Source: Thermohahella caldifontis
GTDB taxonomy: Bacteria > Pseudomonadota > Gammaproteobacteria > Pseudomonadales > Oleiphilaceae
Direction of reading: 5' to 3'
DNA: 64,000 nt
Assembly (NCBI RefSeq): GCF_041153465.1
Contig: NZ_CP154858.1
Span: forward strand, 2,418,001-2,482,000
The stretch's first letter is position 1, and each line of letters starts with the position of its first letter. A program made the position numbers and the translations under genes. The notes beneath the pieces are model-generated. The model was given only the letters and a program-made list of their open reading frames with translations, was not told where the DNA came from and did not search any database. Of this stretch, positions 18,693 to 26,951 are shown piece by piece.

Positions 18693-18835
18693 GCTGCCAC
18701 CCCGATCACACCTGTTGAAGGAACCGCGTATTGTAACCTGACTGAACGCCACTGCACAGACTGTTCAAAAAACATTCACCGGAAAAATGCACCATTCGTC
18801 GGTTTTTCAACGGGTTGTCACAGGATCTTCAGAAT

Positions 18836-18997
18836 TTATCCAAAAAGTTATCCACAACTTGCGCTGCCCGGATCCACCCTTAGATGATTTATAACATATT
18901 GATTTTAAATATTTTTAATAAATATCAAAACCGGATATTGTTGATGGCCTCAACATTTATCCACATCCGCAACCCGGTTAGCGTCCACTTATCCACA
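18836..18997. other. oriC (candidate): oriC-like region upstream of mnmG
   Basis: Three perfect DnaA boxes TTATCCACA are present at 18848-18856, 18957-18965 and 18989-18997, all in the same orientation, plus a one-mismatch box TTATCCAAA at 18836-18844. Between the first two perfect boxes, 18880-18945 is almost pure A/T and could be the unwinding element. E. coli oriC sits in the same place next to mnmG (gidA). A competing region lies before dnaA. Confidence 0.6.
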
Positions 18998-19000
18998 GAG

Positions 19001-19786
19001 TCAGGGAATGCGGTAATTTTCCTGGGTCATGAGATCCACACCGCAACGCAGCGTCTCGAGCCAGTTGAGGAACGCTTCGATGGTTTCTGGATCCGCAAAA
19101 TAGCCGCCATGCTGAGGCACAATCATGCGCGGCTGAAGCTCCCGTACCATGTGTGCCCAGAGCCGCAGAATCTTGCCGCAACTCATGTAACGCTGATGGA
19201 AGTCTTTCATGTAAAGACCGTGGAGCGTGAGATCATCCACAGGTCGATTGGCATCCTGTGGAGACAGGGAAGCACCAATGTCGCCTGAAAACAGGATACC
19301 GGACAGCGGGTCGTAGAGGTTGAGATTACCTACCGAATGCAGGAAGTGAGCCGGCAGAAGCACGATTTCATCCTGTCCGAAGCCAATCCGCATGCCTTCG
19401 TCAGGAACCGCCAGCAGCCGTTCATACAGGGTGTCCCGGTAATCCTTCAGGCCGGTGAAATGGGGCAGAAAGCGGGACCAGAGCCTCGAGGCGATCAGGG
19501 TGGCCTGACTGATGTCCAGCCACTGCCCGGCACAGGCCGCAATATCCGGGTCCTGGTGGCTGACGAAGACATAGCGCAGACGGTCAATCGGCAGGTAGTA
19601 TCGCACCGCTTCAAGCAATGCAGGATACACGCGCTGCCCCCCGGGCTCCATGAGCAGACCTTCACCATGACGAATGATCAGAAACTGGTTGGCCTGAACA
19701 CCGGCACCGGATACCAGGTCGTGAAACTGGATACAGAGATGGCTGTCGGACTCGTGGAGGATATGGCCGGGCTGTGGCATGGGCAT
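19001..19786 (-). CDS. ODP-type metallo-beta-lactamase-fold protein
   Basis: The protein has the metal-ligand pattern of the lactamase fold found in flavodiiron and oxygen-binding diiron proteins: HQDPD in place of HxHxDH, then AHFLH, SGDIG and a C-terminal PQHGG. It has no flavodoxin domain, so it is a stand-alone ODP-like domain; such proteins bind O2 or NO at a di-iron site in the cases studied. I take the ATG at 19786 (261 residues) because the family begins about here and a TATACT -10 lies at 19815-19820; a TTG at 19861 is possible, and no start has a good ribosome site. It is divergent from a NarX-like sensor gene. Confidence 0.7.
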   Translation of the reverse strand: MPMPQPGHILHESDSHLCIQFHDLVSGAGVQANQFLIIRHGEGLLMEPGGQRVYPALLEAVRYYLPIDRLRYVFVSHQDPDIAACAGQWLDISQATLIASRLWSRFLPHFTGLKDYRDTLYERLLAVPDEGMRIGFGQDEIVLLPAHFLHSVGNLNLYDPLSGILFSGDIGASLSPQDANRPVDDLTLHGLYMKDFHQRYMSCGKILRLWAHMVRELQPRMIVPQHGGYFADPETIEAFLNWLETLRCGVDLMTQENYRIP

Positions 19787-19852
19787 TTCCGGTATTTGGC
19801 TGGATTGTGACTGAAGTATAGACACCTTCGGCGTCGGTTGAATGTTCTTTTC

Positions 19853-19866
19853 ATGATTCAAATCAA
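19853..19866. promoter_or_regulatory. FNR-like site
   Basis: ATGATTCAAATCAA matches TTGAT-N4-ATCAA with one mismatch. Its centre (19859.5) is about 42 bases before the start predicted from a TTTAAT/TAATAT -10 at 19889-19896, the usual place for an activating FNR/Anr dimer on the plus-strand gene. Confidence 0.55.
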
Positions 19867-19872
19867 ATCATC

Positions 19873-19888
19873 TGTGATCTTCATCACA
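19873..19888. promoter_or_regulatory. CRP/Vfr-like site
   Basis: TGTGATCTTCATCACA is a perfect TGTGA-N6-TCACA palindrome lying between the two divergent genes, immediately before the predicted -10 of the plus-strand gene. Depending on the real start it would repress that gene or regulate the ODP gene. Confidence 0.6.
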
Positions 19889-19928
19889 TTTAATATGGCG
19901 CTTCTTCGCTGTCGTACAGGAGAGTACC

Positions 19929-20732
19929 ATGTTGTTTCAAAATCATTTTTTCCGTCTGGCTGTGGTGATGGCCCTCATGTTGGGGAGCTGGTCAGCACAG
20001 GCAGAGATCCGCTCTGCCGAGGAGGCCATCAACGTGGCAGGCCGGCAACGGATGCTTTCTCAGCGCATGGTCAAGGCCTGGCTGCTTGTCGGGCAGGAAG
20101 TGGCCGTGGAACGGGCGCGCAGGCAACTGGATGAGTCTGTCGCGCTGTTTGAAGAGCAATTGTCAGACTTGGAAGACTATATTGCACGCCACAAGCTGGA
20201 CACGCACATTCGTGAAACGCGGTCACTCTGGAACGGGTTTCGTGTCGCGCTGCTGCAAGCACCACGTCGCGATCAGGCCGGTGCGCTCATCGAGAACGGA
20301 GAACAATTGCTGAAATCCGCCAACCAGGTGGTCACGGATCTGGAGCAGACGCCTCAGGGTGAGGCAGAACGGCTGAAAATCATCAACCTGTCAGGAAGAC
20401 AACGCATGCTGTCACAACGGATTGCGCTGTATTATTCGGCGCTGGCCTGGAAAGCCGGGGATGCACAGGTGAATCGTGAGCGCCTGGACCAGGCCGTCTC
20501 CCTGTACGAATCCAGCCTGAATACACTGGTCGACTCACACCTCAATACGCCCGAAATCCGGGCTCAGCTGGCACGGGTCGCAGACCACTGGAAGTTTTCG
20601 AAAGCCGGTTTTCAGCTCATGGAAAGCCAGGCCTTTGTGCCCTTCGTGATTCAGTCCACGACCGAAAGCATGCTCAAACGAATGGAGGCCATCACCGGAT
20701 TATATACCGGCACTTCCGGCCAGAGCCGGTAG
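19929..20732 (+). CDS. secreted protein with two NarX/PilJ-like sensor repeats
   Basis: The 267-residue product has a Sec signal peptide (cleavage after AQA, residue 25) and no later membrane span, so it should be a soluble periplasmic protein. It contains the P-box signature GRQRMLSQRM at residues 38-47 and again GRQRMLSQRI at 156-165, each at the start of a helical unit. This motif is the nitrate-contacting helix of NarX/NarQ and is found in PilJ-type receptors. No kinase, HAMP or methyl-accepting part is present. ATG at 19929 has AGGAGAG upstream. It is divergent from the ODP gene with FNR-like and CRP-like sites between, which suggests a link to anaerobic or N-oxide conditions; ligand unknown. 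Confidence 0.8.
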   Translation: MLFQNHFFRLAVVMALMLGSWSAQAEIRSAEEAINVAGRQRMLSQRMVKAWLLVGQEVAVERARRQLDESVALFEEQLSDLEDYIARHKLDTHIRETRSLWNGFRVALLQAPRRDQAGALIENGEQLLKSANQVVTDLEQTPQGEAERLKIINLSGRQRMLSQRIALYYSALAWKAGDAQVNRERLDQAVSLYESSLNTLVDSHLNTPEIRAQLARVADHWKFSKAGFQLMESQAFVPFVIQSTTESMLKRMEAITGLYTGTSGQSR

Positions 20733-20739
20733 GATGTCA

Positions 20740-20764
20740 GGGCTGATGCCCCTGGCATCAGCCC
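20740..20764. terminator. hairpin between convergent genes
   Basis: An 11-bp perfect stem GGGCTGATGCC/GGCATCAGCCC with a 3-base loop lies in the 39-base gap between the sensor gene and the HDOD gene. No T tract follows on either strand; probably a shared transcription barrier. Confidence 0.6.
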
Positions 20765-20771
20765 CGGGGGC

Positions 20772-21596
20772 TCAGGACAGCAGGCTGTCGATATCGTCTT
20801 CCTCATTGAACATGTCCACCATCTTGTCAAAGAAGGTGACCACATCCAGACCAATCTGATTGGCCAGATCCATGGGGAAGTTTTCGAGAATCTCTTCCCT
20901 GGATTTGCCGGCTGCCATGGCATCATTCACATAGCGGGCGATCTTGATGGCTGCGGCCAGGCCACTGAAGGGTTCCGCCTCTTCCGGATGAGCCTGATTG
21001 GCCAGTGCGTCCTGAATTTCCTCCGGGAATTTCCAGCGCCGCGCCAGTTCCGCCCCCACCTGGGTGTAATCCACACCAAACTGATTCTGCTCCAACTCCG
21101 TCCGGTTACCCCCTTCCTTGACCAGTTCATGTACCTTGCGCCACTTTTCGGGTTCGGCCATGGCAATCAGTACATCACCGATGTTGTGCAACATGCCGGC
21201 CGTAAACGCCACTTCCGGATCCAGTGCACTGTGCTTGCCAATGAGCTTGCAGATATTGGCCACCATGAAGCTGTCGCGCCAGAAGGCTTTCTTGTCGAGC
21301 CCCGGCACATCCTTGAACGCACCGGTCACACCGGAAGCCACCACCAGTGTCTTCAGGGTATCAAAGCCCAGCATGACCACCGCGGCGTCAATGGAGGCCA
21401 CCTTGCGGCCGGCACCGTAGCGGGCCGAGTTGGCCAGACGCAGAACCTTGGCGGAGAGCACCTGATCCATCTGCAGTTTTTTGGAGATGGCATCCGCGTT
21501 CACATCCGGGTTGTTGAAGTTGTCGATCAGTTCCTGAACCACCTTGGGAATGTTGGGCAGGTTGTGGACTTGATCAAAAAGGCGCTCAAGACTCAT
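20772..21596 (-). CDS. HDOD-domain signalling protein
   Basis: The 274-residue protein is a single HDOD domain (related to HD hydrolases but usually lacking the metal site): LPNIPKVVQELIDNFNNPDVNADAISKKLQMD near the start, AAVVMLGFDTLKTLVV, and HNIGDVL near residue 140. HDOD proteins act in signalling and stress responses without known catalysis. The ATG at 21596 is 8 bases after GGAGAG; an upstream GTG at 21605 overlaps that signal. It is monocistronic and convergent with the sensor gene. No partner domain shows what it senses. Confidence 0.85.
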   Translation of the reverse strand: MSLERLFDQVHNLPNIPKVVQELIDNFNNPDVNADAISKKLQMDQVLSAKVLRLANSARYGAGRKVASIDAAVVMLGFDTLKTLVVASGVTGAFKDVPGLDKKAFWRDSFMVANICKLIGKHSALDPEVAFTAGMLHNIGDVLIAMAEPEKWRKVHELVKEGGNRTELEQNQFGVDYTQVGAELARRWKFPEEIQDALANQAHPEEAEPFSGLAAAIKIARYVNDAMAAGKSREEILENFPMDLANQIGLDVVTFFDKMVDMFNEEDDIDSLLS

Positions 21597-21731
21597 TGGA
21601 TTCACTCTCCTGTATCGGGCTTGTTTTTAAACCTAGTATAGGCAGGGTTTGGAAAATTGCCCGGTGAGAAAGCGAAAAAAATGAAAAACTCTGTGAGAGC
21701 TGGATAAGCGCGGGGCAGACTCCGCTCCGGG

Positions 21732-22352
21732 TCAATTACCTTGCAGGTGTGACGGGATCTGGAAGGTGGCCAGTATCTGTCCGGAACGCAATCGCTCGAA
21801 CAGTTCATCCACCAGGAGGGCAATCATGGCATCGTCGTCATTGAGGCGCGCCCAGGTGCGCAAGCCCATGAGCTGTATCTGCAGGTAGCGGGCCAGAATC
21901 CGGGGATCGGATTCTCCGGGCAGTTCGCCGGTGGACTGGCTCTGTGCCAGCAGCGCGGCAAACCGTTCTTCCATGGCACGCAGATGCGACCTGGCCTCCT
22001 CCAGCAGTTCACCGTGTGATTCATCCAGTTCCAGGACGGTCTTGGCCAGCAGACACTGGTCACTGGGTGCACTGTGTCGCTGTTCCAGAAGAATCTTGCG
22101 GAAAAAGGCTTCGAGGCCCTTCAGAGGTGATCCGGCCCCCCTGACACAGGCTTCGAGCTGCTTCTGGCCACGTTCGGTGTAATGCCGCAGTACCTCGCGA
22201 AAGATCCCTTCCTTGCTCCCGAACAGGGCATAGAGGCTGCCCGGACGCATGTCCACGGCTTCCTGTAGATGGCGCATGGACGTAGCGTGAAAGCCCTTGG
22301 CCCAGAACAGTTGCATGGCTCTGTTGAGCGTACTCTGGCGATCCTGCTTCAT
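21732..22352 (-). CDS. TetR-family transcriptional repressor
   Basis: The 206-residue protein has the N-terminal TetR helix-turn-helix (RAMQLFWAKGFHATSMRHLQEAVDMRPGSLYALFGSKEGIF) and a helical ligand-binding C-terminal domain. It is divergent from the CMD-family gene at 22498, with three operator-like palindromes in the 145-base gap, so it most likely represses both genes. The ligand cannot be told from sequence. Confidence 0.9.
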   Translation of the reverse strand: MKQDRQSTLNRAMQLFWAKGFHATSMRHLQEAVDMRPGSLYALFGSKEGIFREVLRHYTERGQKQLEACVRGAGSPLKGLEAFFRKILLEQRHSAPSDQCLLAKTVLELDESHGELLEEARSHLRAMEERFAALLAQSQSTGELPGESDPRILARYLQIQLMGLRTWARLNDDDAMIALLVDELFERLRSGQILATFQIPSHLQGN

Positions 22353-22368
22353 GGCGGTTTCACTTCAT

Positions 22369-22447
22369 TTGAACGTCTGTTCAATTTTCTCTTGAACGTT
22401 CGTTCAAGTCCAGCTAAAGTTGTCCGCACCTTGAACGAACGTTCAAG
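22369..22447. promoter_or_regulatory. three TetR-type operators
   Basis: Three palindromes in the divergent gap: TTGAACGTCTGTTCAA (22369-22384), CTTGAACGTTCGTTCAAG (22391-22408) and CTTGAACGAACGTTCAAG (22430-22447). The second and third are exact reverse complements. All share TTGAACG and GTTCAA arms. The first lies 17 bases before the repressor start, so autoregulation is likely. Confidence 0.8.
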
Positions 22448-22497
22448 GCCTGACTGACCTGTAAATGCTGAATGCATCCCCGAAGGAGAATACGGAC

Positions 22498-23049
22498 ATG
22501 AAATTCACACTGCATACCCTCGACACGGCACCCGAGGCCTCACGCCCATTGCTGGAAAAATCACTCAGGGCATTTGGCAGAATTCCCGGCCTTCATGCCG
22601 TCATGGCGGAATCCCCACAGTTGCTCGAGGCCTATCAGAAGCTGAGCGAACTGTTTACCCAGACTTCCTTCAACGCCGAGGAAATCACGGTCGTCTGGAT
22701 GGCCATCAATGTGGAAAATGAATGCCATTACTGCGTGCCGGCCCATACTGCGATTGCCCATGCCATGAAGGTGGATCCGGCGCTGATTGAAGCGTTGCGG
22801 AACGGGGAGCCGCTGGCCGATGAAAAACTTCAGGTGCTGCGTGACACGACGGTTGCCCTGGTGAGAAACCGCGGGCACCTCAGTGAGGACGAAATGGCCC
22901 GCTTCGAGCAGGCCGGTTACGGACCCCGTCAGCTTCTGGAAATCATCCTCGGCATTGCACACAAGACCATGAGCAACTACACCAACCACCTGGCCAACAC
23001 GCCTGTGGATGAAGTGGTGAAGAAATATGCCTGGGAGAAGAAAGCCTGA
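22498..23049 (+). CDS. carboxymuconolactone decarboxylase (AhpD-like) family protein
   Basis: The 183-residue protein carries the CxxC motif of the AhpD-like fold (ENECHYCVPAH near residue 75), preceded by EEITVVWMAINVENE. Such proteins are thiol peroxidase partners or decarboxylases; the CxxC and downstream His favour a redox role. The ATG at 22498 follows GAAGGAGA; an earlier start at 22465 adds 11 residues and is not supported. It is controlled, I infer, by the divergent TetR gene. Convergent with mnmE. Confidence 0.85.
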   Translation: MKFTLHTLDTAPEASRPLLEKSLRAFGRIPGLHAVMAESPQLLEAYQKLSELFTQTSFNAEEITVVWMAINVENECHYCVPAHTAIAHAMKVDPALIEALRNGEPLADEKLQVLRDTTVALVRNRGHLSEDEMARFEQAGYGPRQLLEIILGIAHKTMSNYTNHLANTPVDEVVKKYAWEKKA

Positions 23050-23080
23050 ACGGCTGAACTGTCAATAAAAGTCTAGAAGA

Positions 23081-23104
23081 AAGTAAGTAAACGCCTACTT
23101 ACTT
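23081..23104 (-). terminator. hairpin at the end of mnmE
   Basis: Perfect 9-bp AT-rich stem AAGTAAGTA/TACTTACTT overlapping the mnmE stop, followed on the minus strand by a T-rich stretch. It may end transcription of both converging genes. Confidence 0.5.
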
Positions 23105-24475
23105 TCCGATGCAGAACGAAGAGAAGATCCGACCCAGCAGGTCATCTGCGGTGAAGGCACCGGTGATTTCGGACAACACCTGCTGGGCCAGACGCAGTTC
23201 CTCGGCCATCAGTTCCCCGGCATGCCAGGTTTCCAGCTGAATCCGTGCCTGTTTCAGGTGCTCGGATGCCCGGGCCAGTGCATCCAGATGCCGTGCCCGG
23301 GCAATGAAACTGCCTTCCGTGACCTGGCGGAATCCCATGACATCCGTCAGATGCGCTCTCAGGCTGTCGAGTCCGGCCCCTGTGGAGGCTGACAACCGCA
23401 CCACCGGCGCCCTGCCCGCTTCTTCCGTCAGGCCAGGGGGCTCCCCGGTCAGATCCACCTTGTTGCGCACCACCGTGATGTGATCGTGGCGGGACAGGCG
23501 TTCATGAAACTCCGACCAGACGTCACGAGGGTCGGTCGCTGCCGTGGTCGTGGCGTCAACCAGAAACAGGATGCGATCGGCGCTTTCGATGGCCTGCCAG
23601 GCGCGTTCGATACCAATCTGCTCGACCCGGTCTTCGGTGGCTCTCAGGCCGGCCGTATCGATGACATGCAATGGCATGCCATCAATGTGAATGTGTTCCC
23701 TCAGAATATCCCGGGTAGTGCCTTCGATCTCGGTGACGATGGCCGTTTCACGGCCTGCCAGCGCGTTGAGGAGACTGGATTTGCCGGCATTGGGCCGACC
23801 GGCGATCACGACGGTCATGCCGTCCTTGAGGAGCTGGCCTTGCCGTGCCGTCTTGCGGACAGCCTCCAGTGCCGTCTCCACTGCATCCAGCCGCGCCTGT
23901 ACCTGGCGATCAGCCAGAAAATCCACTTCTTCCTCGGGAAAATCGATGGCCGCTTCCACATACATGCGCAGCTCGATGAGCTGGTCGACAAGGCGGTGGA
24001 TGGCGTCGGAGAACTGCCCCTGCAGGGAACGGACGGCACTGCGTGCTGCCTGTTCGGACTCCGCCTCGATGAGATCGGCAATGGCCTCCGCCTGCACCAG
24101 ATCCAGCTTGTCATTGAGAAAGGCTCTTTCGGAAAACTCGCCCGGTCGGGCCAACCGTGCACCGCAAGCCAAAACCCGCTGCAACACAAGATTCAGGACC
24201 ACGGGCCCGCCGTGACCCTGAAGTTCCAGCACATCCTCACCGGTGAAGCTGTTGGGGCCTTTGAAGAACAGGGCAATGCCCTCGTCCAGGGGAGACTGCT
24301 GTTCATCCAGAAAAGCGGTGAAGACCGCCTGGCGTGGCGGCGGACACCGGCCAAGAATCTGCCTGGCAATGTCCGCGGCTTGCGGCCCGGAAACCCGGAC
24401 AATCCCCACCCCACCCCGGCCTGGCGGGGTGGCGATGGCGGCGATGGTATCGTCGGATTGAGCCTTCAGGTTCAT
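23099..24475 (-). CDS. mnmE: tRNA modification GTPase MnmE
   Basis: GTPase that with MnmG installs the cmnm5 group on tRNA U34. The 458-residue protein has an N-terminal formyl-THF-binding domain, a central helical domain, the G domain (P-loop GRPNAGKSS near residue 224, DTAGLR near 270) and ends in the catalytic C-terminal FCIGK, the conserved CxGK motif. The ATG overlaps the yidC stop by 4 bases. Confidence 0.97.
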   Translation of the reverse strand: MNLKAQSDDTIAAIATPPGRGGVGIVRVSGPQAADIARQILGRCPPPRQAVFTAFLDEQQSPLDEGIALFFKGPNSFTGEDVLELQGHGGPVVLNLVLQRVLACGARLARPGEFSERAFLNDKLDLVQAEAIADLIEAESEQAARSAVRSLQGQFSDAIHRLVDQLIELRMYVEAAIDFPEEEVDFLADRQVQARLDAVETALEAVRKTARQGQLLKDGMTVVIAGRPNAGKSSLLNALAGRETAIVTEIEGTTRDILREHIHIDGMPLHVIDTAGLRATEDRVEQIGIERAWQAIESADRILFLVDATTTAATDPRDVWSEFHERLSRHDHITVVRNKVDLTGEPPGLTEEAGRAPVVRLSASTGAGLDSLRAHLTDVMGFRQVTEGSFIARARHLDALARASEHLKQARIQLETWHAGELMAEELRLAQQVLSEITGAFTADDLLGRIFSSFCIGK

Positions 24476-26166
24476 TCAGAGGGGGCGCCGAGGCCTTCCT
24501 TCTCAATGGTCCGGGTGATCATCCACTGCTGGGCAATGGACAGGATGTTGTTGGTCAGCCAGTACAGCACCAGACCCGCCGGGAACCAGAGGAAGAATAC
24601 CGTGAAGATCACCGGCATCAGGCGCATCATCTTGGCCTGCATGGGATCCGGCGGTGCCGGGTTCAGGGAAGTCTGAATGTACATGGATGCGCCCATGAGC
24701 AGCGGCAGGATGAAGTACGGATCCATGATGGACAGATCCTGAATCCAGCCGAAGAACGGTGCCTGGCGCAGTTCAACCGATTCCAGCAGTACCCAGTAGA
24801 GGGCGATGAAAACCGGCATCTGCACGAGAATGGGGAGACAACCGCCCAGCGGGTTGATCTTCTGCTTGCGGTACAGCTCCATCATGGCCTGGGACATCTT
24901 TTGGCGATCGTCCCCGTAAAGCTCGCGCAGGCGCTGCAGTTCGGGCGCCACCTTGCGCATGCGCGCCATGGACCGGTAGCTGGCGGCAGAGAGCTTGTAG
25001 AAAGCGGCCTTGACGAGTACGGTCAGCAAAATGATGGCCACACCCCAGTTGCCCACCAGTCCGTGAATGAACTTGAGCAACAGGAACAGCGGCTTGGAAA
25101 TCCACCAGAGCCAGCCGTAATCGACGGTCAGGTCCAGATTCGGGGCCACTTTTTCGAGAATATCCAGAACCTTCGGACCGATGTACAGCTTGACCGGCAG
25201 CTCCACCTTTGCACCCGGCGCCACTTCCACGGCAGGATCCACAAAGCCGGTCAGATAGAGCTTCCTGCCGTTCTGCTGCTGCAGTTTGGCCTGATAGACA
25301 TGCATGGCTTCCGTCTGCGGAATGATGGCCGCAGCAAAGTAATGCTGAATGAAAGCAATCCAGCCACTCTCATCCGTTTCCTTGACGGGCCCGTCTTCCA
25401 GGTCGGAAAGACTGACCTTTTCGTACGGATTTTTGGTCGTGGAGAAGACGGGGCCATGGAAAGATACCGCCCCCATGCCTGATGAACTGCCCGGATCGGG
25501 TGAATCATCCCTCACCAGCTTAGTGGCCAGATTGGCGGTGAAGGGCTTGTCGCTCTGGTTGCTGATCAGATAACGCACCTTCACTTCATAGCTGTTACGC
25601 GCCAGCGTGAAACGCTTGATCAACTGAATGCCGTTCTTCTCAAAGGTCAGATCAATATCCAGAATCTCTTCGCCATCCCGGAGTGTCCAGGTATTCTGAC
25701 TGACCCGGTAATGAGGGGGTTGACCGAACTTGCGGTCATAAAACCCGTCCTTGCCCAGTAGAGCCACCTGAGCGAAGTAGGTTCTGCGATCGCTGGTTTC
25801 CAGCAGCGGGAACGGAGACTTGTCCTTGAGGGACACCGGGTACTTCAGCAGTTCGGCAGAACGGATCACTCCGCCGACCGGATCCAGCGTCAGACGCAAT
25901 ACATCCGTGGTGATGACAACCGGTGTCGCCGAAGCTTCAGCCAGTTGTGAAGACACCTCGGGCGAAGCGCCTGCTGTTTCGGGTGTGTCCAGTTCGCCAT
26001 GGGGATTGGTGTTGGACGCGGTGCTGCTGAGTGCCGGGGTGGAAGACCCGGAGGAAGTCGCGGGCGCGTCTCCGAAATCACGGTTCCACTCCAGAACCAT
26101 CAAATAGGCCACTGCCATCAGGGCAATGATGATTGCGGTACGTAACAGTTTCAGTGTTGAGCTCAT
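24472..26166 (-). CDS. yidC: membrane protein insertase YidC
   Basis: Inserts and folds inner-membrane proteins, alone or with SecYEG, including Fo subunits. The 564-residue protein has an N-terminal membrane anchor (residues about 7-24), a Ser/Thr/Gly-rich linker, a large periplasmic domain (about 60-340) and a C-terminal five-span core (about 350-545), with the family-typical NPLGGCLPILVQMPVFIALYWVL stretch. It overlaps yidD by 4 bases. Confidence 0.97.
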   Translation of the reverse strand: MSSTLKLLRTAIIIALMAVAYLMVLEWNRDFGDAPATSSGSSTPALSSTASNTNPHGELDTPETAGASPEVSSQLAEASATPVVITTDVLRLTLDPVGGVIRSAELLKYPVSLKDKSPFPLLETSDRRTYFAQVALLGKDGFYDRKFGQPPHYRVSQNTWTLRDGEEILDIDLTFEKNGIQLIKRFTLARNSYEVKVRYLISNQSDKPFTANLATKLVRDDSPDPGSSSGMGAVSFHGPVFSTTKNPYEKVSLSDLEDGPVKETDESGWIAFIQHYFAAAIIPQTEAMHVYQAKLQQQNGRKLYLTGFVDPAVEVAPGAKVELPVKLYIGPKVLDILEKVAPNLDLTVDYGWLWWISKPLFLLLKFIHGLVGNWGVAIILLTVLVKAAFYKLSAASYRSMARMRKVAPELQRLRELYGDDRQKMSQAMMELYRKQKINPLGGCLPILVQMPVFIALYWVLLESVELRQAPFFGWIQDLSIMDPYFILPLLMGASMYIQTSLNPAPPDPMQAKMMRLMPVIFTVFFLWFPAGLVLYWLTNNILSIAQQWMITRTIEKEGLGAPSE

Positions 26167-26459
26167 GGATGATCAGATCTTTCGCTACAGTGACAGGATA
26201 GCGACGCCGGTGGAACCGGATCCACGCCGCCTTCAGACCAAGGGTGGCATCTTAACAGACGACGAACGGTAAGGACACTCCCACGCAATGCACCGTGAGT
26301 CCGGATGGCTTCCATACCGTAATGGGAACAGGTGGGCCAGAAACGGCACTGACGACCGATGAACGGACTGAGTGTCAGCTGATAAAGCCGGATCAGCCCG
26401 ATCAGAATACGCGCCGGTAACGATGGCTTGTGATGATCAGCCTGCCCTGAATCGTTCAT
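26163..26459 (-). CDS. yidD: membrane protein insertion efficiency factor YidD
   Basis: Small membrane-associated helper of YidC. The 98-residue protein has the amphipathic N-terminal region (RILIGLIRLYQLTLSPF) and the family core CRFWPTCSHYGMEAI, then RLLRCHPWSEGGVDPVP. It overlaps rnpA by 23 bases and yidC by 4, the standard arrangement. Confidence 0.95.
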   Translation of the reverse strand: MNDSGQADHHKPSLPARILIGLIRLYQLTLSPFIGRQCRFWPTCSHYGMEAIRTHGALRGSVLTVRRLLRCHPWSEGGVDPVPPASLSCHCSERSDHP

Positions 26460-26808
26460 GTCGTTCCTTCAGCTTCCGGAAGGCCTTTTCAAGACGCACA
26501 CGTAGTGAAGCGTTGTCCAGGTTCACGATTTCCCGGCGCGCGAGGCAGACAATGTCCAGACCAGGCAGCTCGTGACGATTCAGGCGAAAGTATTCCCGCA
26601 CGTGACGCTTGAAACGATTGCGCTGAACTGCCTGACGTGCATTTTTCTTGGAAATGACAATGCCGATGCGTGGATGACCGAGTTCATTCGGCCTGGCCAG
26701 GAGAAGCAATTCGGGAAGGGGAACCTTGACGACGGGATCGTCAAAGACAAAACGATAATCCCCGGGGCGCAGCAATCGCACCTGCCGGGGAAAATCGTAG
26801 TGTTCCAC
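26437..26808 (-). CDS. rnpA: ribonuclease P protein component
   Basis: Protein subunit of RNase P, which trims the 5' leader of tRNAs. The 123-residue protein has the RNR-type basic motif region near AVQRNRFKRHVREYFR (residues 60-76) and RIGIVISKKNARQ before it. The start appears to be GTG at 26808, 8 bases after the rpmH stop; I see no clear ribosome site, in line with translational linkage to rpmH. Confidence 0.93.
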   Translation of the reverse strand: MEHYDFPRQVRLLRPGDYRFVFDDPVVKVPLPELLLLARPNELGHPRIGIVISKKNARQAVQRNRFKRHVREYFRLNRHELPGLDIVCLARREIVNLDNASLRVRLEKAFRKLKERHERFRAG

Positions 26809-26816
26809 GTCTGGAA

Positions 26817-26951
26817 TCAGACGCAGAGGCGCTTGCGGCCCTTCGCACGACGGCGAGCCAGCACCTGACGGCCGTTCTTGGTTGCCATGCGTGCACGGAA
26901 ACCGTGCGTGCGCTTGCGCTTCAGAACGCTGGGTTGAAATGTACGTTTCAT
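26817..26951 (-). CDS. rpmH: 50S ribosomal protein L34
   Basis: 44-residue ribosomal protein: MKRTFQPSVLKRKRTHGF at the start and ARRRAKGRKRL near the end. The last two residues are Cys-Val instead of the common Ser-Ala-type ending. ATG at 26951, stop at 26817-26819. First gene of the rpmH-rnpA-yidD-yidC-mnmE run. Confidence 0.97.
   Translation of the reverse strand: MKRTFQPSVLKRKRTHGFRARMATKNGRQVLARRRAKGRKRLCV

Noticed and set aside
20772..23049. An anti-phage defence island in the mnmE-mnmG insert
   Set aside because: The genes are HDOD, TetR and CMD-type proteins; no nuclease, helicase, CARF, TIR or other defence marker is present.
26801..26817. TGTTCCACGT near the rnpA start as a parS site
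   Set aside because: The right arm is interrupted by an extra base pair (GTCTGGAAT), so it is not a 16-base palindrome.
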